Shown: positions 1 to 8,811, counted from the stretch's first letter. The stretch: 32,958 bases of DNA from Clostridiaceae bacterium (GCA_016297585.1 JAEDGJ010000007.1:1-32958), one strand, 5' to 3'. Notes: generated from the sequence alone by a model not told the origin. Numbers and translations: made by a program.

Positions 1-648
1 CAGCAGGAACACGCCCATGAACTTCTGGCCGTCCTGCGCGCCGTGCATGAACGCCATCGCGCCGGCGCCGGCGATCTGCGCGCCCTTGAAAAACGGGATG
101 GTCCTGCGCCGGTCCATATCCCGGCAGATCAGTTCCACAAGCTTGACCGTGCAGTAGCCCATCACAAAGCCCAGCGCCGTCGAAAACAGCAGGCCCCACG
201 CGACCTTGGCGAGTTCTCCGCCGTTGACGCCGCCGAAGCCGCCCGAAAAGGCGACCGACGCGCCGATGACGCCCGCGACCAGCGCGTGGCTTTCGCTCGT
301 CGGGATGCCGAACACCCATGCCGCGACCGCCCAGACCACGATGGCAAACAGCGCCGCGCACAGCGCAAGGCTCGATTCCTTCGGGTCGTTGCCGAAATCC
401 GCGATGTTGTAGATCGTGCTTGCGACCTTGCTCGATACCAGCGTCATGAACAGTACGCCGAAGAAGTTCAGCACCGCTGCCATCAGAATCGCCGGCTTCG
501 GACGCATCGCGCGCGTCGAAATGACTGTCGCGATCGCGTTCGGCGCATCCGTAAAGCCGTTGACCACGATGACGCCCAGCGTCAGCACCACCGTGATGGC
601 CAGCACCGGATTGTGCAGAAAGGAGTAGATAAATTCTGAAAAACTCAT
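1..648 (-). CDS. pit: PiT-family inorganic phosphate transporter (3' end cut off by window edge)
   Basis: Reading the minus strand from ATG at 648 gives 216 codons open to the window edge. The protein begins with a hydrophobic stretch and contains the PHO4/PiT signature segments NGFTDAPNAIATVIS (about residues 31-45), PTSESHALVAGVIGA (about 117-131) and HGAQDGQKFMGV near the edge. These segments are typical of low-affinity phosphate:cation symporters in the cytoplasmic membrane. PiT proteins are usually well over 300 residues, so the C-terminal part lies outside the window. The start is supported by a GGGAG element just upstream and by a good promoter. No PhoU-like partner gene is visible. 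It is divergently transcribed from trkA. Family assignment is firm; the exact transported ion is inferred. Confidence 0.93.
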   Translation of the reverse strand, partial: MSFSEFIYSFLHNPVLAITVVLTLGVIVVNGFTDAPNAIATVISTRAMRPKPAILMAAVLNFFGVLFMTLVSSKVASTIYNIADFGNDPKESSLALCAALFAIVVWAVAAWVFGIPTSESHALVAGVIGASVAFSGGFGGVNGGELAKVAWGLLFSTALGFVMGYCTVKLVELICRDMDRRRTIPFFKGAQIAGAGAMAFMHGAQDGQKFMGVFLL

Positions 649-690
649 ACGCGCTCCCTATAAAATATATTTATACCTACCATATATTTC

Positions 691-719
691 ATTATACCAT
701 GTCCTGGCAGAAAAAGCAA
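691..719 (-). promoter_or_regulatory. Sigma-A-type promoter for the PiT transporter
   Basis: On the minus strand TTGCTT (719-714) is followed after 17 bases by a perfect TATAAT (696-691), about 40 bases before the ATG at 648. The spacing is ideal. Confidence 0.7.
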
Positions 720-792
720 TCCGCAATACTGCCCACATCTTTTGCCGCGGGGCGAAAATTTTGATACTTCCTGACGGGAATCCATAAAACGC

Positions 793-820
793 TTGCTTAA
801 TTCGCAGAATGTGATATAAT
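793..820 (+). promoter_or_regulatory. Sigma-A-type promoter for trkA-trkH-hemW
   Basis: TTGCTT (793-798), a 16-base spacer and a perfect TATAAT (815-820) lie 57 bases before the trkA start. This promoter and the divergent PiT promoter share the same -35 hexamer, and the two -35 elements are about 73 bases apart. Confidence 0.7.
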
Positions 821-876
821 ACGAGCGGGATTTTTTTAGTGGAAAGGGAACCGAAGCGGTTTTAGAAGGCAGTTTT

Positions 877-2232
877 ATGCGTATCGTGATTGTAGGCGAC
901 GGGAAGGTCGGCTTTACGCTGGCCGAGCATCTTTCCGGAGAGGGGCATGACATCGTCCTGATCGATCACTCTCCGAGCGTGCTGTCACAGTCGGTCAATT
1001 CGCTGGATGTGCTCGGCATTCCGGGCAACGGCGCGTCTTATGATGTGCAGGAGGAGGCGGGCGTCGGCAAGTCGGATCTGCTGATCGCGGCGACGTCGGC
1101 GGATGAGGTCAACATCCTGTGCTGTCTGGTCGCAAGAAAGCTCGGCGCGCGGCATACGATCGCGCGCGTGCGCAATCCCGCGTATACCAAGCAGCTTTCG
1201 CTGATGAAGGATGAGCTCGGGCTGTCGCTGGCGGTCAACCCCGGCATTCAGGCGGCGAGCGAGATCTCCCGCATCCTGCGCTTCCCGCCGGCGCTGCACA
1301 TCGAGACGTTTGTGCGCGGCCGGGTGGAGCTCGTGGAAACGCCGATCACCGCCGAAAGTCCGCTCTCGGGCGTCTATCTGCGCGAGCTTTACGCGCGCTT
1401 CCATGTCCGGGTGCTGATCTGCGCGGTGCAGCGGGGCGACAACGTGTACATCCCCGGCGGCGATTTCCGGCTTGCGGCGGGGGACCGGATCAGCATCACG
1501 GCGGCGCCCGCAGACATCGAGATCTTTTTCCGGGAGATCGGCGCGCCGCGCGTGCGCATCCGCAGCGTCATGATCGTCGGCGGCGGCTTTATCGCGCTCC
1601 ATCTGACGCAGCAGCTTCTGGAGATGGGGATGTCCGTCAAGATCATCGAAAAGGACGAGGAGCGCTGCCGGATGTTAAGCGAGCAGCTGCCGCGCGCCGT
1701 CGTCATCCACGGCGACGGCACCTCGCAGGAGCTTCTCGACGAGGAAGGCATCGATTCGATGGACGCCTTCATCGCGCTGACCGGCATCGACGAGGAAAAC
1801 ATCGTCATGTCGATGTACGCCAGCGCGAAAAACGTGCGCAAGGTCGTGACGAAGGTGGAACGCCTCCGTTTCCCGGAGTTTCTCGACCACGCCGGCGTCG
1901 GCAGCCTGATTTCCGCGAAGAATCTGACCGCGAACCGCATTCTGCACTATGTGCGCTCGATGGAAAACGCGACGGCGTCCGGCGTCGAGACGCTGACGCG
2001 CGTCGTCAACAACCGCGTCGAGGCGCTGGAGTTCCGGGTGCGCGACAAGGGGGATTTTCTGGGCGTGCCGATCGGGAAAATGCGCTTCAAGAAGAATCTG
2101 CTCATCGCCGCCATTGTGCGGGCGGGAAAAATCATCATTCCCGGCTCCGCCGACACCTTTGAGTACGGTGACAGCGTCGTCGTCGTTACGACGAACGAGC
2201 AGCTCGCCGATCTGCGCGATATTTTCGCCTGA
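877..2232 (+). CDS. trkA: Trk potassium uptake system NAD-binding regulatory protein TrkA
   Basis: The 451-residue protein is the cytoplasmic gating subunit of the TrkAH potassium uptake system. It has the full-length duplicated TrkA layout. An N-terminal RCK/Rossmann domain opens with RIVIVGDGKVGFTLAEHLS (residues 2-20, a GxGxxG nucleotide-binding loop) and is followed by an RCK_C domain. A second Rossmann domain begins near residue 229 (MIVGGGFIALHLTQQL), again followed by RCK_C to the C-terminus. A GAAGG ribosome binding site lies 7 bases before the ATG. trkH starts 8 bases after the stop, so the two subunits are almost certainly co-transcribed from the TATAAT promoter at 815-820. Nucleotide binding (NAD(H)/ATP/ADP) is known for the family. 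Confidence 0.96.
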   Translation: MRIVIVGDGKVGFTLAEHLSGEGHDIVLIDHSPSVLSQSVNSLDVLGIPGNGASYDVQEEAGVGKSDLLIAATSADEVNILCCLVARKLGARHTIARVRNPAYTKQLSLMKDELGLSLAVNPGIQAASEISRILRFPPALHIETFVRGRVELVETPITAESPLSGVYLRELYARFHVRVLICAVQRGDNVYIPGGDFRLAAGDRISITAAPADIEIFFREIGAPRVRIRSVMIVGGGFIALHLTQQLLEMGMSVKIIEKDEERCRMLSEQLPRAVVIHGDGTSQELLDEEGIDSMDAFIALTGIDEENIVMSMYASAKNVRKVVTKVERLRFPEFLDHAGVGSLISAKNLTANRILHYVRSMENATASGVETLTRVVNNRVEALEFRVRDKGDFLGVPIGKMRFKKNLLIAAIVRAGKIIIPGSADTFEYGDSVVVVTTNEQLADLRDIFA

Positions 2233-2240
2233 AAAGAACT

Positions 2241-3701
2241 ATGATTTTACAAAGATCCTCTATGAATTTCCGGATGGTTGTCCACATCCTCGGAAAGGTG
2301 CTGTGCGTCGTCGGGCTGCTGATGCTGCTGCCGGCGGCGCTGGCGCTGTATTACCGGGAGACCTGCTTTGCGGCGCTGGCGGCGACTGCGGCGGGCATGA
2401 TCGCCGCAGGGCTTCTGATGTCGTGGAAAAAGCCCGAAAACCGCACGCTTTACTCCCGGGAGGGCTTCCTCATCGTCGCGCTCGCGTGGATCGGCATTTC
2501 CGTCGGCGGCGCGCTGCCGTTTTATTGTTCGGGCGAGATCCCGCGCTTTATCGACGCCTTTTTCGAGGCGGTCTCCGGCTTTACGACCACCGGCTCGTCG
2601 ATCCTGACGGACGTCGAGGCGATGTCGAAGAGCCTGCTGTTCTGGCGCAGCTTTACGCACTGGATCGGCGGCATGGGCGTGCTCGTATTCGTCATGGCGA
2701 TCATGCCGCTCGGCGGCAGCCGGTCGATGCACCTGCTGCGCGCGGAGAGCCCCGGCCCCGAGGTCGGCAAGCTGGTGCCGAAGATGCGCTTTTCGGCGAT
2801 GATCCTCTACGGCATCTATTTCGGGCTGACGGTGCTGGAGATCGTGCTGCTGTCGCTGGGCGGCATGCCGCTCTATGACAGCGTCATCACGACCTTCGGC
2901 ACGGTGGGCACGGGCGGCTTTTCCTCCCGCGCGGCCTCCATCGCCGCCTATGACAGCGCCTATGTCGACGGCGTCGTCACGGTCTTTATGATCCTGTGCG
3001 GCGTCAACTTCAACCTCTATTATCTCATGCTCCTCGGGCGCTTTTCCCAGGCGCTCAAAAGCGAGGAGCTGCGCTGGTACCTCGGCATCCAGCTCGCGGC
3101 GATGGCGATCATCACGGCCAATATCGCGCATCTGTATCCGTCGATCGGCACGGCGTTCCGCTACGCGTCGTTCCAGGTGGCGACGATCAACTCGACGACC
3201 GGCTTTGCGACGGCCGACTACACGCTCTGGCCGGAGCTGTCGCAGTGCATTCTCGTGCTGCTGATGCTCTGCGGCTCCTGCGCGGGCTCGACGGCGGGCG
3301 GCATCAAGACGGTGCGCGTCATCCTGTCGTTCAAGAGCGTCGGACGCGAAATGCGCCGCATGACGCACAACCGCTCCGTCAGCGCGCTGCGCTTTGAGGG
3401 AAAGCCCGTGCGCGAGGAGACGATCGGCGGCGTCAACCTCTTTCTCGTGCTGTATACCTTCATCATATGCGCGTCGACGCTGCTCATCTCCATCGACGGC
3501 TTTGATTTTACGACGACGCTGACCGCGTCGATCGCGACGATCTCGAACATCGGCCCCGGACTCGGCCTGATCGGCCCGATGGGCAACTTCGCGGATTTCT
3601 CGTGGTTTTCGAAGCTCGTGCTTTCCTTTAACATGCTGGTCGGCCGTCTGGAAATCTTCCCGCTGATCATGATCTTCTCGCCGAGCATATGGAAGCGATA
3701 A
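2241..3701 (+). CDS. trkH: Trk potassium uptake system membrane subunit TrkH
   Basis: This 486-residue polytopic membrane protein is the potassium-conducting pore that partners TrkA. The four pore-loop signatures of the TrkH/KtrB superfamily are readable in order: FTTTGSSIL (about residue 112), GTVGTGGFSS (about 220), NSTTGFATAD (about 317) and NIGPGLGLIGP (about 435). Each carries the selectivity-filter glycine region. Two starts are possible. ATG at 2241 is the longest, while ATG at 2262 (MNFRMVVHILG) matches where the family normally begins. Neither has a clear Shine-Dalgarno sequence, which suggests translational coupling to trkA. The 3' end overlaps the hemW start by 13 bases. Confidence 0.95.
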   Translation: MILQRSSMNFRMVVHILGKVLCVVGLLMLLPAALALYYRETCFAALAATAAGMIAAGLLMSWKKPENRTLYSREGFLIVALAWIGISVGGALPFYCSGEIPRFIDAFFEAVSGFTTTGSSILTDVEAMSKSLLFWRSFTHWIGGMGVLVFVMAIMPLGGSRSMHLLRAESPGPEVGKLVPKMRFSAMILYGIYFGLTVLEIVLLSLGGMPLYDSVITTFGTVGTGGFSSRAASIAAYDSAYVDGVVTVFMILCGVNFNLYYLMLLGRFSQALKSEELRWYLGIQLAAMAIITANIAHLYPSIGTAFRYASFQVATINSTTGFATADYTLWPELSQCILVLLMLCGSCAGSTAGGIKTVRVILSFKSVGREMRRMTHNRSVSALRFEGKPVREETIGGVNLFLVLYTFIICASTLLISIDGFDFTTTLTASIATISNIGPGLGLIGPMGNFADFSWFSKLVLSFNMLVGRLEIFPLIMIFSPSIWKR

Positions 3702-4810
3702 GCGCCGGCGTCTATATTCATGTCCCCTTCTGCGTGAGAAAATGCGGTTACTGCGACTTCTACTCGCTGCCGTGCGCAGGGTACGCATCCGGCGCTGCGG
3801 AGGAGAAGTTCGACGCCTATACCGCCGCGCTGACCGCGGAAATTTCCGCGGAGACGCCCGGCGTGCGTGCCGATACCGTCTATTTCGGCGGCGGCACGCC
3901 GTCGCTGCTCGGTGCGGAGAGGCTTTCGCGCATTCTGGACGCCGTGCGGGAGCGCTTCGACGTCGCCGGGGACGCGGAGATCACGCTGGAGGCCAATCCC
4001 CTCGACCTCGCGCAGCCGGAAGCGCTGCGGAACGCCGGTTTCAACCGCCTTTCGCTCGGCGTGCAGTCCGCGCACGACGAGGAGCTCGCGATGCTCGGAC
4101 GGCGGCACACCTTTGCGGACGCCCGGCATACCGTGGAGACTGCGCGGCGGGCGGGCTTTGAGAATCTGTCGCTCGACCTGATGTACGGACTGCCGGGACA
4201 GACGCTTGATAGGTGGGAGCAGAGCGTGCGCGCGCTGCTGGCGCTTTCCCCGGAGCATATCTCCTGCTACGCGCTGAAGCTGTCCGAGAACGTGCCTCTT
4301 TTTGCGCGGGAGGCAGAGCTGCCGGACGACGAGACGCAGCTTGCGATGTACCTTTCCGTGACGGAAGCCCTCGCCGCCGCCGGATACCGGCAGTATGAGA
4401 TCTCGAATTATGCCCGCGCGGGGCGGGAGAGCCGCCACAACCGCAAATACTGGCTCGGCGTGCCGTATTACGGCTTCGGCCCGGGCGCGCATTCGTTTAT
4501 CGAAGGCTGCCGCCTGGCCTGCCCCGAGGATCTCGTAGGCTACCTCGGCGGGAGGGCGCGGCGCGAGCTTGTGGAGGCGCATCCGGACGCGCGGGAGGAA
4601 TATCTCATCCTCCGGCTGCGTATGACGGAAGGGATCCGCCCGTCCGATTATGAAAGCCGCTTCGGGGAGAGCTTTGCGCCCTTTGCCGCGGTGCTCGACC
4701 GCTATGCGCCTCTCGGCCTGACCGCGCGGGACGGAGAGCGCCGGTATCTGACGCCGCGCGGGATGTTCGTGTCCAACGCGATCCTCGAAGAGCTGATCGA
4801 TTTGCTGTAA
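3689..4810 (+). CDS. hemW: Radical SAM heme chaperone HemW (HemN-like)
   Basis: The 373-residue radical SAM protein has the cluster motif CVRKCGYC (Cys15, Cys19, Cys22) right at the N-terminus in the context GVYIHVPFC. The residue two after the last cysteine is Phe24 (CDF). True coproporphyrinogen dehydrogenase HemN has Cys here, so this belongs to the HemW heme-chaperone branch. FGGGTPSLL (about 66-74), LEANPLD and LSLGVQSAHDEEL follow in the usual order, and a HemN_C-like C-terminal region (REEYLILRLRMTEGI) completes the protein. The reading frame starts inside the end of trkH (13-base overlap), so it is probably coupled to it. The trkH-hemW linkage is positional; no functional relation is implied. 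Confidence 0.93.
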   Translation: MEAISAGVYIHVPFCVRKCGYCDFYSLPCAGYASGAAEEKFDAYTAALTAEISAETPGVRADTVYFGGGTPSLLGAERLSRILDAVRERFDVAGDAEITLEANPLDLAQPEALRNAGFNRLSLGVQSAHDEELAMLGRRHTFADARHTVETARRAGFENLSLDLMYGLPGQTLDRWEQSVRALLALSPEHISCYALKLSENVPLFAREAELPDDETQLAMYLSVTEALAAAGYRQYEISNYARAGRESRHNRKYWLGVPYYGFGPGAHSFIEGCRLACPEDLVGYLGGRARRELVEAHPDAREEYLILRLRMTEGIRPSDYESRFGESFAPFAAVLDRYAPLGLTARDGERRYLTPRGMFVSNAILEELIDLL

Positions 4811-4829
4811 AAAAGGAGTTTTTTCGCCC

Positions 4830-5099
4830 ATGAAAGCCATTATCACCGTCGTCGGCCGCGATACGGTCGGCATCATCGCCAAAACCTCCGCCGTGCTGGC
4901 CTCCCGCGGCGTGAACATCCTCGACATCACCCAGAGCGTCCTCGGCGACGTCTTCGCCATGGTGATGTTCGTCGACATCGCCGGCTGCACCATCCCCTTT
5001 ACCGACCTCGTCGACGAGATGGACGCGCTCGGGCAGGAGATCGGCGTCAAGATCCACACGATGCACGAGGACATCTTCAACTCCATGCACCGGATATAA
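4830..5099 (+). CDS. ACT domain-containing protein (UPF0237/GcvR-like)
   Basis: This 89-residue protein consists of a single ACT domain, starting MKAIITVVGRDTVGIIAKTS and continuing RGVNILDITQSV. This is the beta-alpha-beta pattern of the UPF0237 family, and the length matches the family. An AAAAGGAG site lies 11 bases before the ATG. ACT domains bind small ligands, often amino acids. The specific ligand is unknown. It is followed 13 bases later by the DUF711 protein, a pairing that is very widely conserved in Firmicutes and suggests that the two act together, the ACT protein possibly as a sensor subunit. Confidence 0.93.
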   Translation: MKAIITVVGRDTVGIIAKTSAVLASRGVNILDITQSVLGDVFAMVMFVDIAGCTIPFTDLVDEMDALGQEIGVKIHTMHEDIFNSMHRI

Positions 5100-5112
5100 A
5101 GGAGCGCCGATC

Positions 5113-6471
5113 ATGCTGAATACCGGAGACATTCTCGAAACCATCCAGATGATCGAGCGCGAGCACCTCGACATCCGCACCATCACCATGGGCATCTCGC
5201 TGTTCGACTGCGCCGCCGACACGATGGAAGGGCTGACCACGCGCATCTACGACAAGATCACGCGCACGGCCGAGCATCTCGTCCGCACCGGCGAGGACAT
5301 CGAAAAGGAATACGGCATTCCGATCATCAACAAGCGCATCTCCGTCACCCCCATCGCGCTCGTCGCCGCGTCCTGCCGCGCCGACGACTATACCCCCGTC
5401 GCCCGCGCGCTCGACCGCGCCGCCAGCGAGGTGGGCGTCAACTACATCGGCGGCTTTACCGCGCTGGTGCACAAGGGCTTTACGAAGGCCGACCGCATCC
5501 TGCTCGACTCCATCCCCTCCGCGCTGTCCCAGACGGAGCGCGTCTGCTCCTCCGTCAACGTCGCCACGACGAAGACCGGCATCAACATGGACGCCATCGC
5601 CCAGCTCGGAAAGATCATCAAGCAGTGCGCCTATCTGACGCGCGACGACAACTCCGTCGCCTGCTCCAAGCTCGTCGTCTTCGCGAACGCCGTCGAGGAT
5701 AACCCCTTCATGGCGGGCGCGTTCCTCGGCGCCGGAGAGCCGGAGTCGGTCATCAACGTCGGCGTGTCCGGACCCGGCGTCGTCCGCGCGGCGCTGGCGG
5801 GACTCGGCGACTGCGACCTGACCACCGTCGCGGAGACCGTCAAGCGCACCGCGTTCAAGATCACGCGCGTCGGCCAGCTCGTTGCGACGGAGGCGTCGAA
5901 GCGTCTCGGCGTCCCCTTCGGCATCGTCGACCTGTCGCTGGCGCCGACCCCGGCGGTCGGAGACTCCGTCGCGCATATCCTCGAGGAGATGGGACTCGAG
6001 CACTGCGGCGGCGCGGGCACGACGGCGGCGCTCGCCCTGCTCAACGACGCCGTGAAGAAGGGCGGCGTCATGGCGTCCTCCCACGTCGGCGGGCTTTCCG
6101 GCGCGTTCATCCCCGTCTCCGAGGATGCCGGCATGATCGACGCCGCGCGCGACGGGTATCTGACGCTCGAAAAGCTCGAGGCGATGACGGCCGTCTGCTC
6201 CGTCGGACTGGATATGATCGCCATCCCCGGCGATACCTCCGCCGACGTCATCAGTGCGATCATCGCCGACGAGATCTCCATCGGCGTCGTCAATACGAAG
6301 ACCACCGCCGTGCGCATCATCCCCGCGTTCGGCAAAAAGGTCGGCGACGAGGTCAACTACGGCGGACTGTTCGGCAGCGCGCCCGTCATGCCGGTCAATA
6401 CCTCCTCCCCGGCGCGTTTCATCGCCCGCGGCGGCCGCATCCCCGCGCCGATCCAGAGCCTGAAAAACTAA
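5113..6471 (+). CDS. PFL family protein (DUF711/UPF0210)
   Basis: The 452-residue protein is a full-length member of the DUF711 (UPF0210) family, recognisable from the N-terminus MLNTGDILETIQMIEREHLD, the ITMGISLFDC segment and the glycine-rich stretches NVGVSGPGVV and EHCGGAGTTAAL. The family is annotated 'PFL-like' for a distant resemblance to pyruvate formate-lyase. No glycyl-radical motif is visible to me and the biochemical function is not established. AAAGGAG precedes the ATG by 8 bases, and the ACT-domain gene lies directly upstream in the same operon. Transcription ends at the hairpin at 6523-6556. Confidence 0.92.
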   Translation: MLNTGDILETIQMIEREHLDIRTITMGISLFDCAADTMEGLTTRIYDKITRTAEHLVRTGEDIEKEYGIPIINKRISVTPIALVAASCRADDYTPVARALDRAASEVGVNYIGGFTALVHKGFTKADRILLDSIPSALSQTERVCSSVNVATTKTGINMDAIAQLGKIIKQCAYLTRDDNSVACSKLVVFANAVEDNPFMAGAFLGAGEPESVINVGVSGPGVVRAALAGLGDCDLTTVAETVKRTAFKITRVGQLVATEASKRLGVPFGIVDLSLAPTPAVGDSVAHILEEMGLEHCGGAGTTAALALLNDAVKKGGVMASSHVGGLSGAFIPVSEDAGMIDAARDGYLTLEKLEAMTAVCSVGLDMIAIPGDTSADVISAIIADEISIGVVNTKTTAVRIIPAFGKKVGDEVNYGGLFGSAPVMPVNTSSPARFIARGGRIPAPIQSLKN

Positions 6472-6522
6472 AAAGCCCTCTCGCACGGCATAAAATCGCC
6501 GAAATAAGGCCATAAAGCGACA

Positions 6523-6556
6523 AAAACCCCCGGAACGGAGCCGTTCCGGGGGTTTT
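6523..6556. terminator. Bidirectional intrinsic terminator between the DUF711 gene and nfnB
   Basis: A perfect 16-base inverted repeat (6523-6538 with 6541-6556) has a G+C core (CCCCCGGAACGG) flanked by A4 on the left and T4 on the right. It can therefore terminate both convergent units. Confidence 0.9.
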
Positions 6557-6578
6557 ACATTCCAAACGGGGGAAAACT

Positions 6579-7967
6579 TTAGCCGATCAGCTGCTCGGTG
6601 ATCGCCTGCGCGGCCGCCTTGCCGGCGCCCATCGCGAGGATGACGGTCGCAGCGCCCGTGACGGCGTCGCCGCCGGCATAGATGCTGTCGCGGGTGGTAA
6701 GACCCGTGCTCTCGTCGCGCACGATCAGGCAGCCCTTCTTGTTGGTCTCCAGACCGGGCGTCGTCATGCGGATCAGCGGGTTCGGCGTCGTGCCGATCGC
6801 GACGATGACGCAGTCGCAGGGAACGACAAACTCGCTGCCCTCGACCGGCACCGGGCGGCGGCGTCCGGAAGCGTCGGGCTCGCCGAGCTCCATCTGCACG
6901 CACTTCAAGCCCTTGACCCAGCCTTCCTCGCCGACGACCTCGACGGGAGCGGTCAGCAGCTTGAAGATGATGCCCTCTTCCTTCGCGTGATGCACTTCTT
7001 CGGCACGCGCGGGCAGCTCGGCCTCGCCGCGGCGGTAGACGATCGTCACGGACTTCGCGCCGAGACGCAGCGCGCAGCGGGCGGCGTCCATCGCGACGTT
7101 GCCGCCGCCGACGACGGCCACATGCTCCGCATGCATGATCGGCGTCGGGGAGTTCTCACGGTAGGCGCCCATCAGGTTGATGCGGGTCAGGTACTCGTTG
7201 GCGGAGTAAACGCCGTTGAGGTTTTCGCCCGGCACACGCATGAAGGACGGCAGACCGGCGCCCGTGCCGAGGAAGATCGCGTCGTAGTGCTCCTCTTCGA
7301 GCAGCTCGTCTACGGTGGAGGTGCGGCCGATGACGTAGTCCGTCACGATATGGACGCCCATCGCGCGCAGGTTCTCGATCTCGCGGCGGACGATCGCCTT
7401 CGGGAGACGGAACTCGGGGATGCCGTACATCAGAACGCCGCCCGCAACGTGCAGGGCTTCGTAGATCGTAACGTCAAAGCCGCGCGCGGCAAGGGAACCG
7501 GCGCAGGACAGTCCCGCGGGGCCGGCGCCGACGATGGCGACCTTCTTGCCGTTCGGCGCGGCGGGGGTGGGAAGCTGCTCGGTGTGCGCAAGGTGCCAGT
7601 CGGCGGCAAAGCGCTCGAGGCGGCCGATGCCGACGGGCTCGGTCTTGATGCCGCGCACGCACTTCGACTCGCACTGCGTCTCCTGCGGGCAGACACGTCC
7701 GCAGACGGCGGGCAGCGCGTTCGTTTCGTGGATGATCTGATAGGCCTGTTCAAATTCGCCCTTGGCGATCGCCGCGATGAAGTCGGGGATCTGCACGTTG
7801 ACCGGGCAGCCCTCGACGCAGGGACGCGTCTTGCAGTGCAGGCAGCGTTCCGCCTCGCCCATCGCCATTTCGACGGAATAGCCCGTCGCGACTTCGTCAA
7901 AGTTGTGTGCGCGGATGTCCGGCGCCTGTGCGGGCATCTCCGTCTTCTTCGGATTCATATTCGGCAT
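6579..7967 (-). CDS. nfnB: NfnB, large subunit of NADH-dependent ferredoxin:NADP+ oxidoreductase (GltD-like)
   Basis: The 462-residue flavoprotein is of the glutamate-synthase-small-chain type. The N-terminal region carries eight cysteines for two [4Fe-4S] clusters (C42, C45, C50, C54, C89, C93, C99, C103; motifs CLHCKTRPCVEGC and CGRVCPQETQCESKC). An FAD Rossmann motif VAIVGAGPAGLSCAGSL (from about 148), an NADPH-type motif VAVVGGGNVAMDAARCAL (from about 290) and a C-terminal FAD motif AGGDAVTGAATVILAM follow. It starts one base after the nfnA stop, with GGAGGTG upstream. No large GltB synthase subunit is nearby. The partner is NfnA, so the complex should catalyse flavin-based electron bifurcation between NADPH, NAD+ and ferredoxin in the cytoplasm. 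Generic annotation would call it 'NADPH-dependent glutamate synthase'. Confidence 0.9.
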   Translation of the reverse strand: MPNMNPKKTEMPAQAPDIRAHNFDEVATGYSVEMAMGEAERCLHCKTRPCVEGCPVNVQIPDFIAAIAKGEFEQAYQIIHETNALPAVCGRVCPQETQCESKCVRGIKTEPVGIGRLERFAADWHLAHTEQLPTPAAPNGKKVAIVGAGPAGLSCAGSLAARGFDVTIYEALHVAGGVLMYGIPEFRLPKAIVRREIENLRAMGVHIVTDYVIGRTSTVDELLEEEHYDAIFLGTGAGLPSFMRVPGENLNGVYSANEYLTRINLMGAYRENSPTPIMHAEHVAVVGGGNVAMDAARCALRLGAKSVTIVYRRGEAELPARAEEVHHAKEEGIIFKLLTAPVEVVGEEGWVKGLKCVQMELGEPDASGRRRPVPVEGSEFVVPCDCVIVAIGTTPNPLIRMTTPGLETNKKGCLIVRDESTGLTTRDSIYAGGDAVTGAATVILAMGAGKAAAQAITEQLIG

Positions 7968-7968
7968 T

Positions 7969-8811
7969 TTACCGCACCTCCCCGGTTAAACGGCAGACAT
8001 GACGCTCGCGCGCAGCCTGCTCCTGCTTCTTGTACATGGCACCGCGGCGCATGGCCTCATCAAAGTCGACCAGATGGCCGTCGAATTCCGGACCGTCCAC
8101 GCAGGCGAACTTTGTTTCGCCGCCGACGGTCAGGCGGCAGCCGCCGCACATGCCCGTGCCGTCGATCATCGTCGAGTTCATGCTGACGATCGTGCGGACG
8201 CCGTAGGGCTTGGTCGTCTGCGCGACGAACTTCATCATGATGACCGGGCCGATCGCGTATACCGCGTCGTACTGGACGCCCGCGTCGAGCTTTTCCTTCA
8301 GGAACTGCGTGACAAGTCCCTTTCTCCCGTTGGAGCCGTCGTCGGTGCAGATAACGAGGTCGTCGGAAACCGCGGCCATTTCATCCGAGAGCATGATGAG
8401 CTCCTGGTTGCGGAAGCCCGCGATGATGTCGACCTTGGCGCCCTGCTCGTGCAGCGCCTTCGCAGTGGGGTAGGCGATCGCGGTGCCGAGTCCGCCGCCG
8501 ATGACGCAGGCGCGCTTGACGCCTTCGATGTTCGACGGATGCCCCATCGGGCCGACGAAGTCCTCGAGCGCCTCGCCGACGTTTTTCTCGCCGAGCGTCA
8601 TCGTGGATTCCCCGACTTCCTGGAAAATGATCGTGACGCTGCCTTCCGCCGTGTCGGTTTCGGCGATGGTCAGCGGGATGCGTTCGCCGTCGGGCGCCGC
8701 GCGCAGGATGACGAACTGACCGGCGCGCGCTTTCTTGGCAATATGCGGCGCGAGAATGCGCATCCGCGTAATGGAAGGCGCCAGACGGTCCTTGGAAAGA
8801 ATGGTAAACAT
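7969..8811 (-). CDS. nfnA: NfnA, small subunit of NADH-dependent ferredoxin:NADP+ oxidoreductase
   Basis: This 280-residue protein has a ferredoxin-reductase-like FAD/NAD module. The NAD loop CVIGGGLGTAIAYP lies near residue 102. The C-terminal [2Fe-2S] binding segment is DGTGMCGGC...ACVDGPEF (D217, C222, C225, C237). In PyrK the first ligand is Cys; here it is Asp217. A three-Cys/one-Asp [2Fe-2S] site is known for NfnA and separates it from dihydroorotate dehydrogenase electron-transfer subunits. Generic annotation would be 'sulfide/dihydroorotate dehydrogenase-like FAD/NAD-binding protein'. A GGAGG site precedes the ATG. The gene lies 26 bases after the TIGR04086-type gene and one base before nfnB, so co-translation of the two subunits is expected. 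Confidence 0.9.
   Translation of the reverse strand: MFTILSKDRLAPSITRMRILAPHIAKKARAGQFVILRAAPDGERIPLTIAETDTAEGSVTIIFQEVGESTMTLGEKNVGEALEDFVGPMGHPSNIEGVKRACVIGGGLGTAIAYPTAKALHEQGAKVDIIAGFRNQELIMLSDEMAAVSDDLVICTDDGSNGRKGLVTQFLKEKLDAGVQYDAVYAIGPVIMMKFVAQTTKPYGVRTIVSMNSTMIDGTGMCGGCRLTVGGETKFACVDGPEFDGHLVDFDEAMRRGAMYKKQEQAARERHVCRLTGEVR

Noticed and set aside
3689..4810. Oxygen-independent coproporphyrinogen III dehydrogenase HemN
   Set aside because: The residue two after the CxxxCxxC motif is Phe, the HemW pattern, and the protein is shorter than HemN.
3218..5086. 622-codon antisense open frame
   Set aside because: Arg/Ala-rich low-information sequence opposite trkH, hemW and the ACT gene; a by-product of high G+C at third codon positions.
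5077..6903. 608-codon antisense open frame opposite the DUF711 gene
   Set aside because: Asp/Arg/Gly-rich, runs through the perfect terminator at 6523-6556, and all real motifs are on the other strand.
6579..7967. Glutamate synthase small subunit GltD
   Set aside because: No large subunit gene is nearby and the gene is coupled to an NfnA-type subunit instead.
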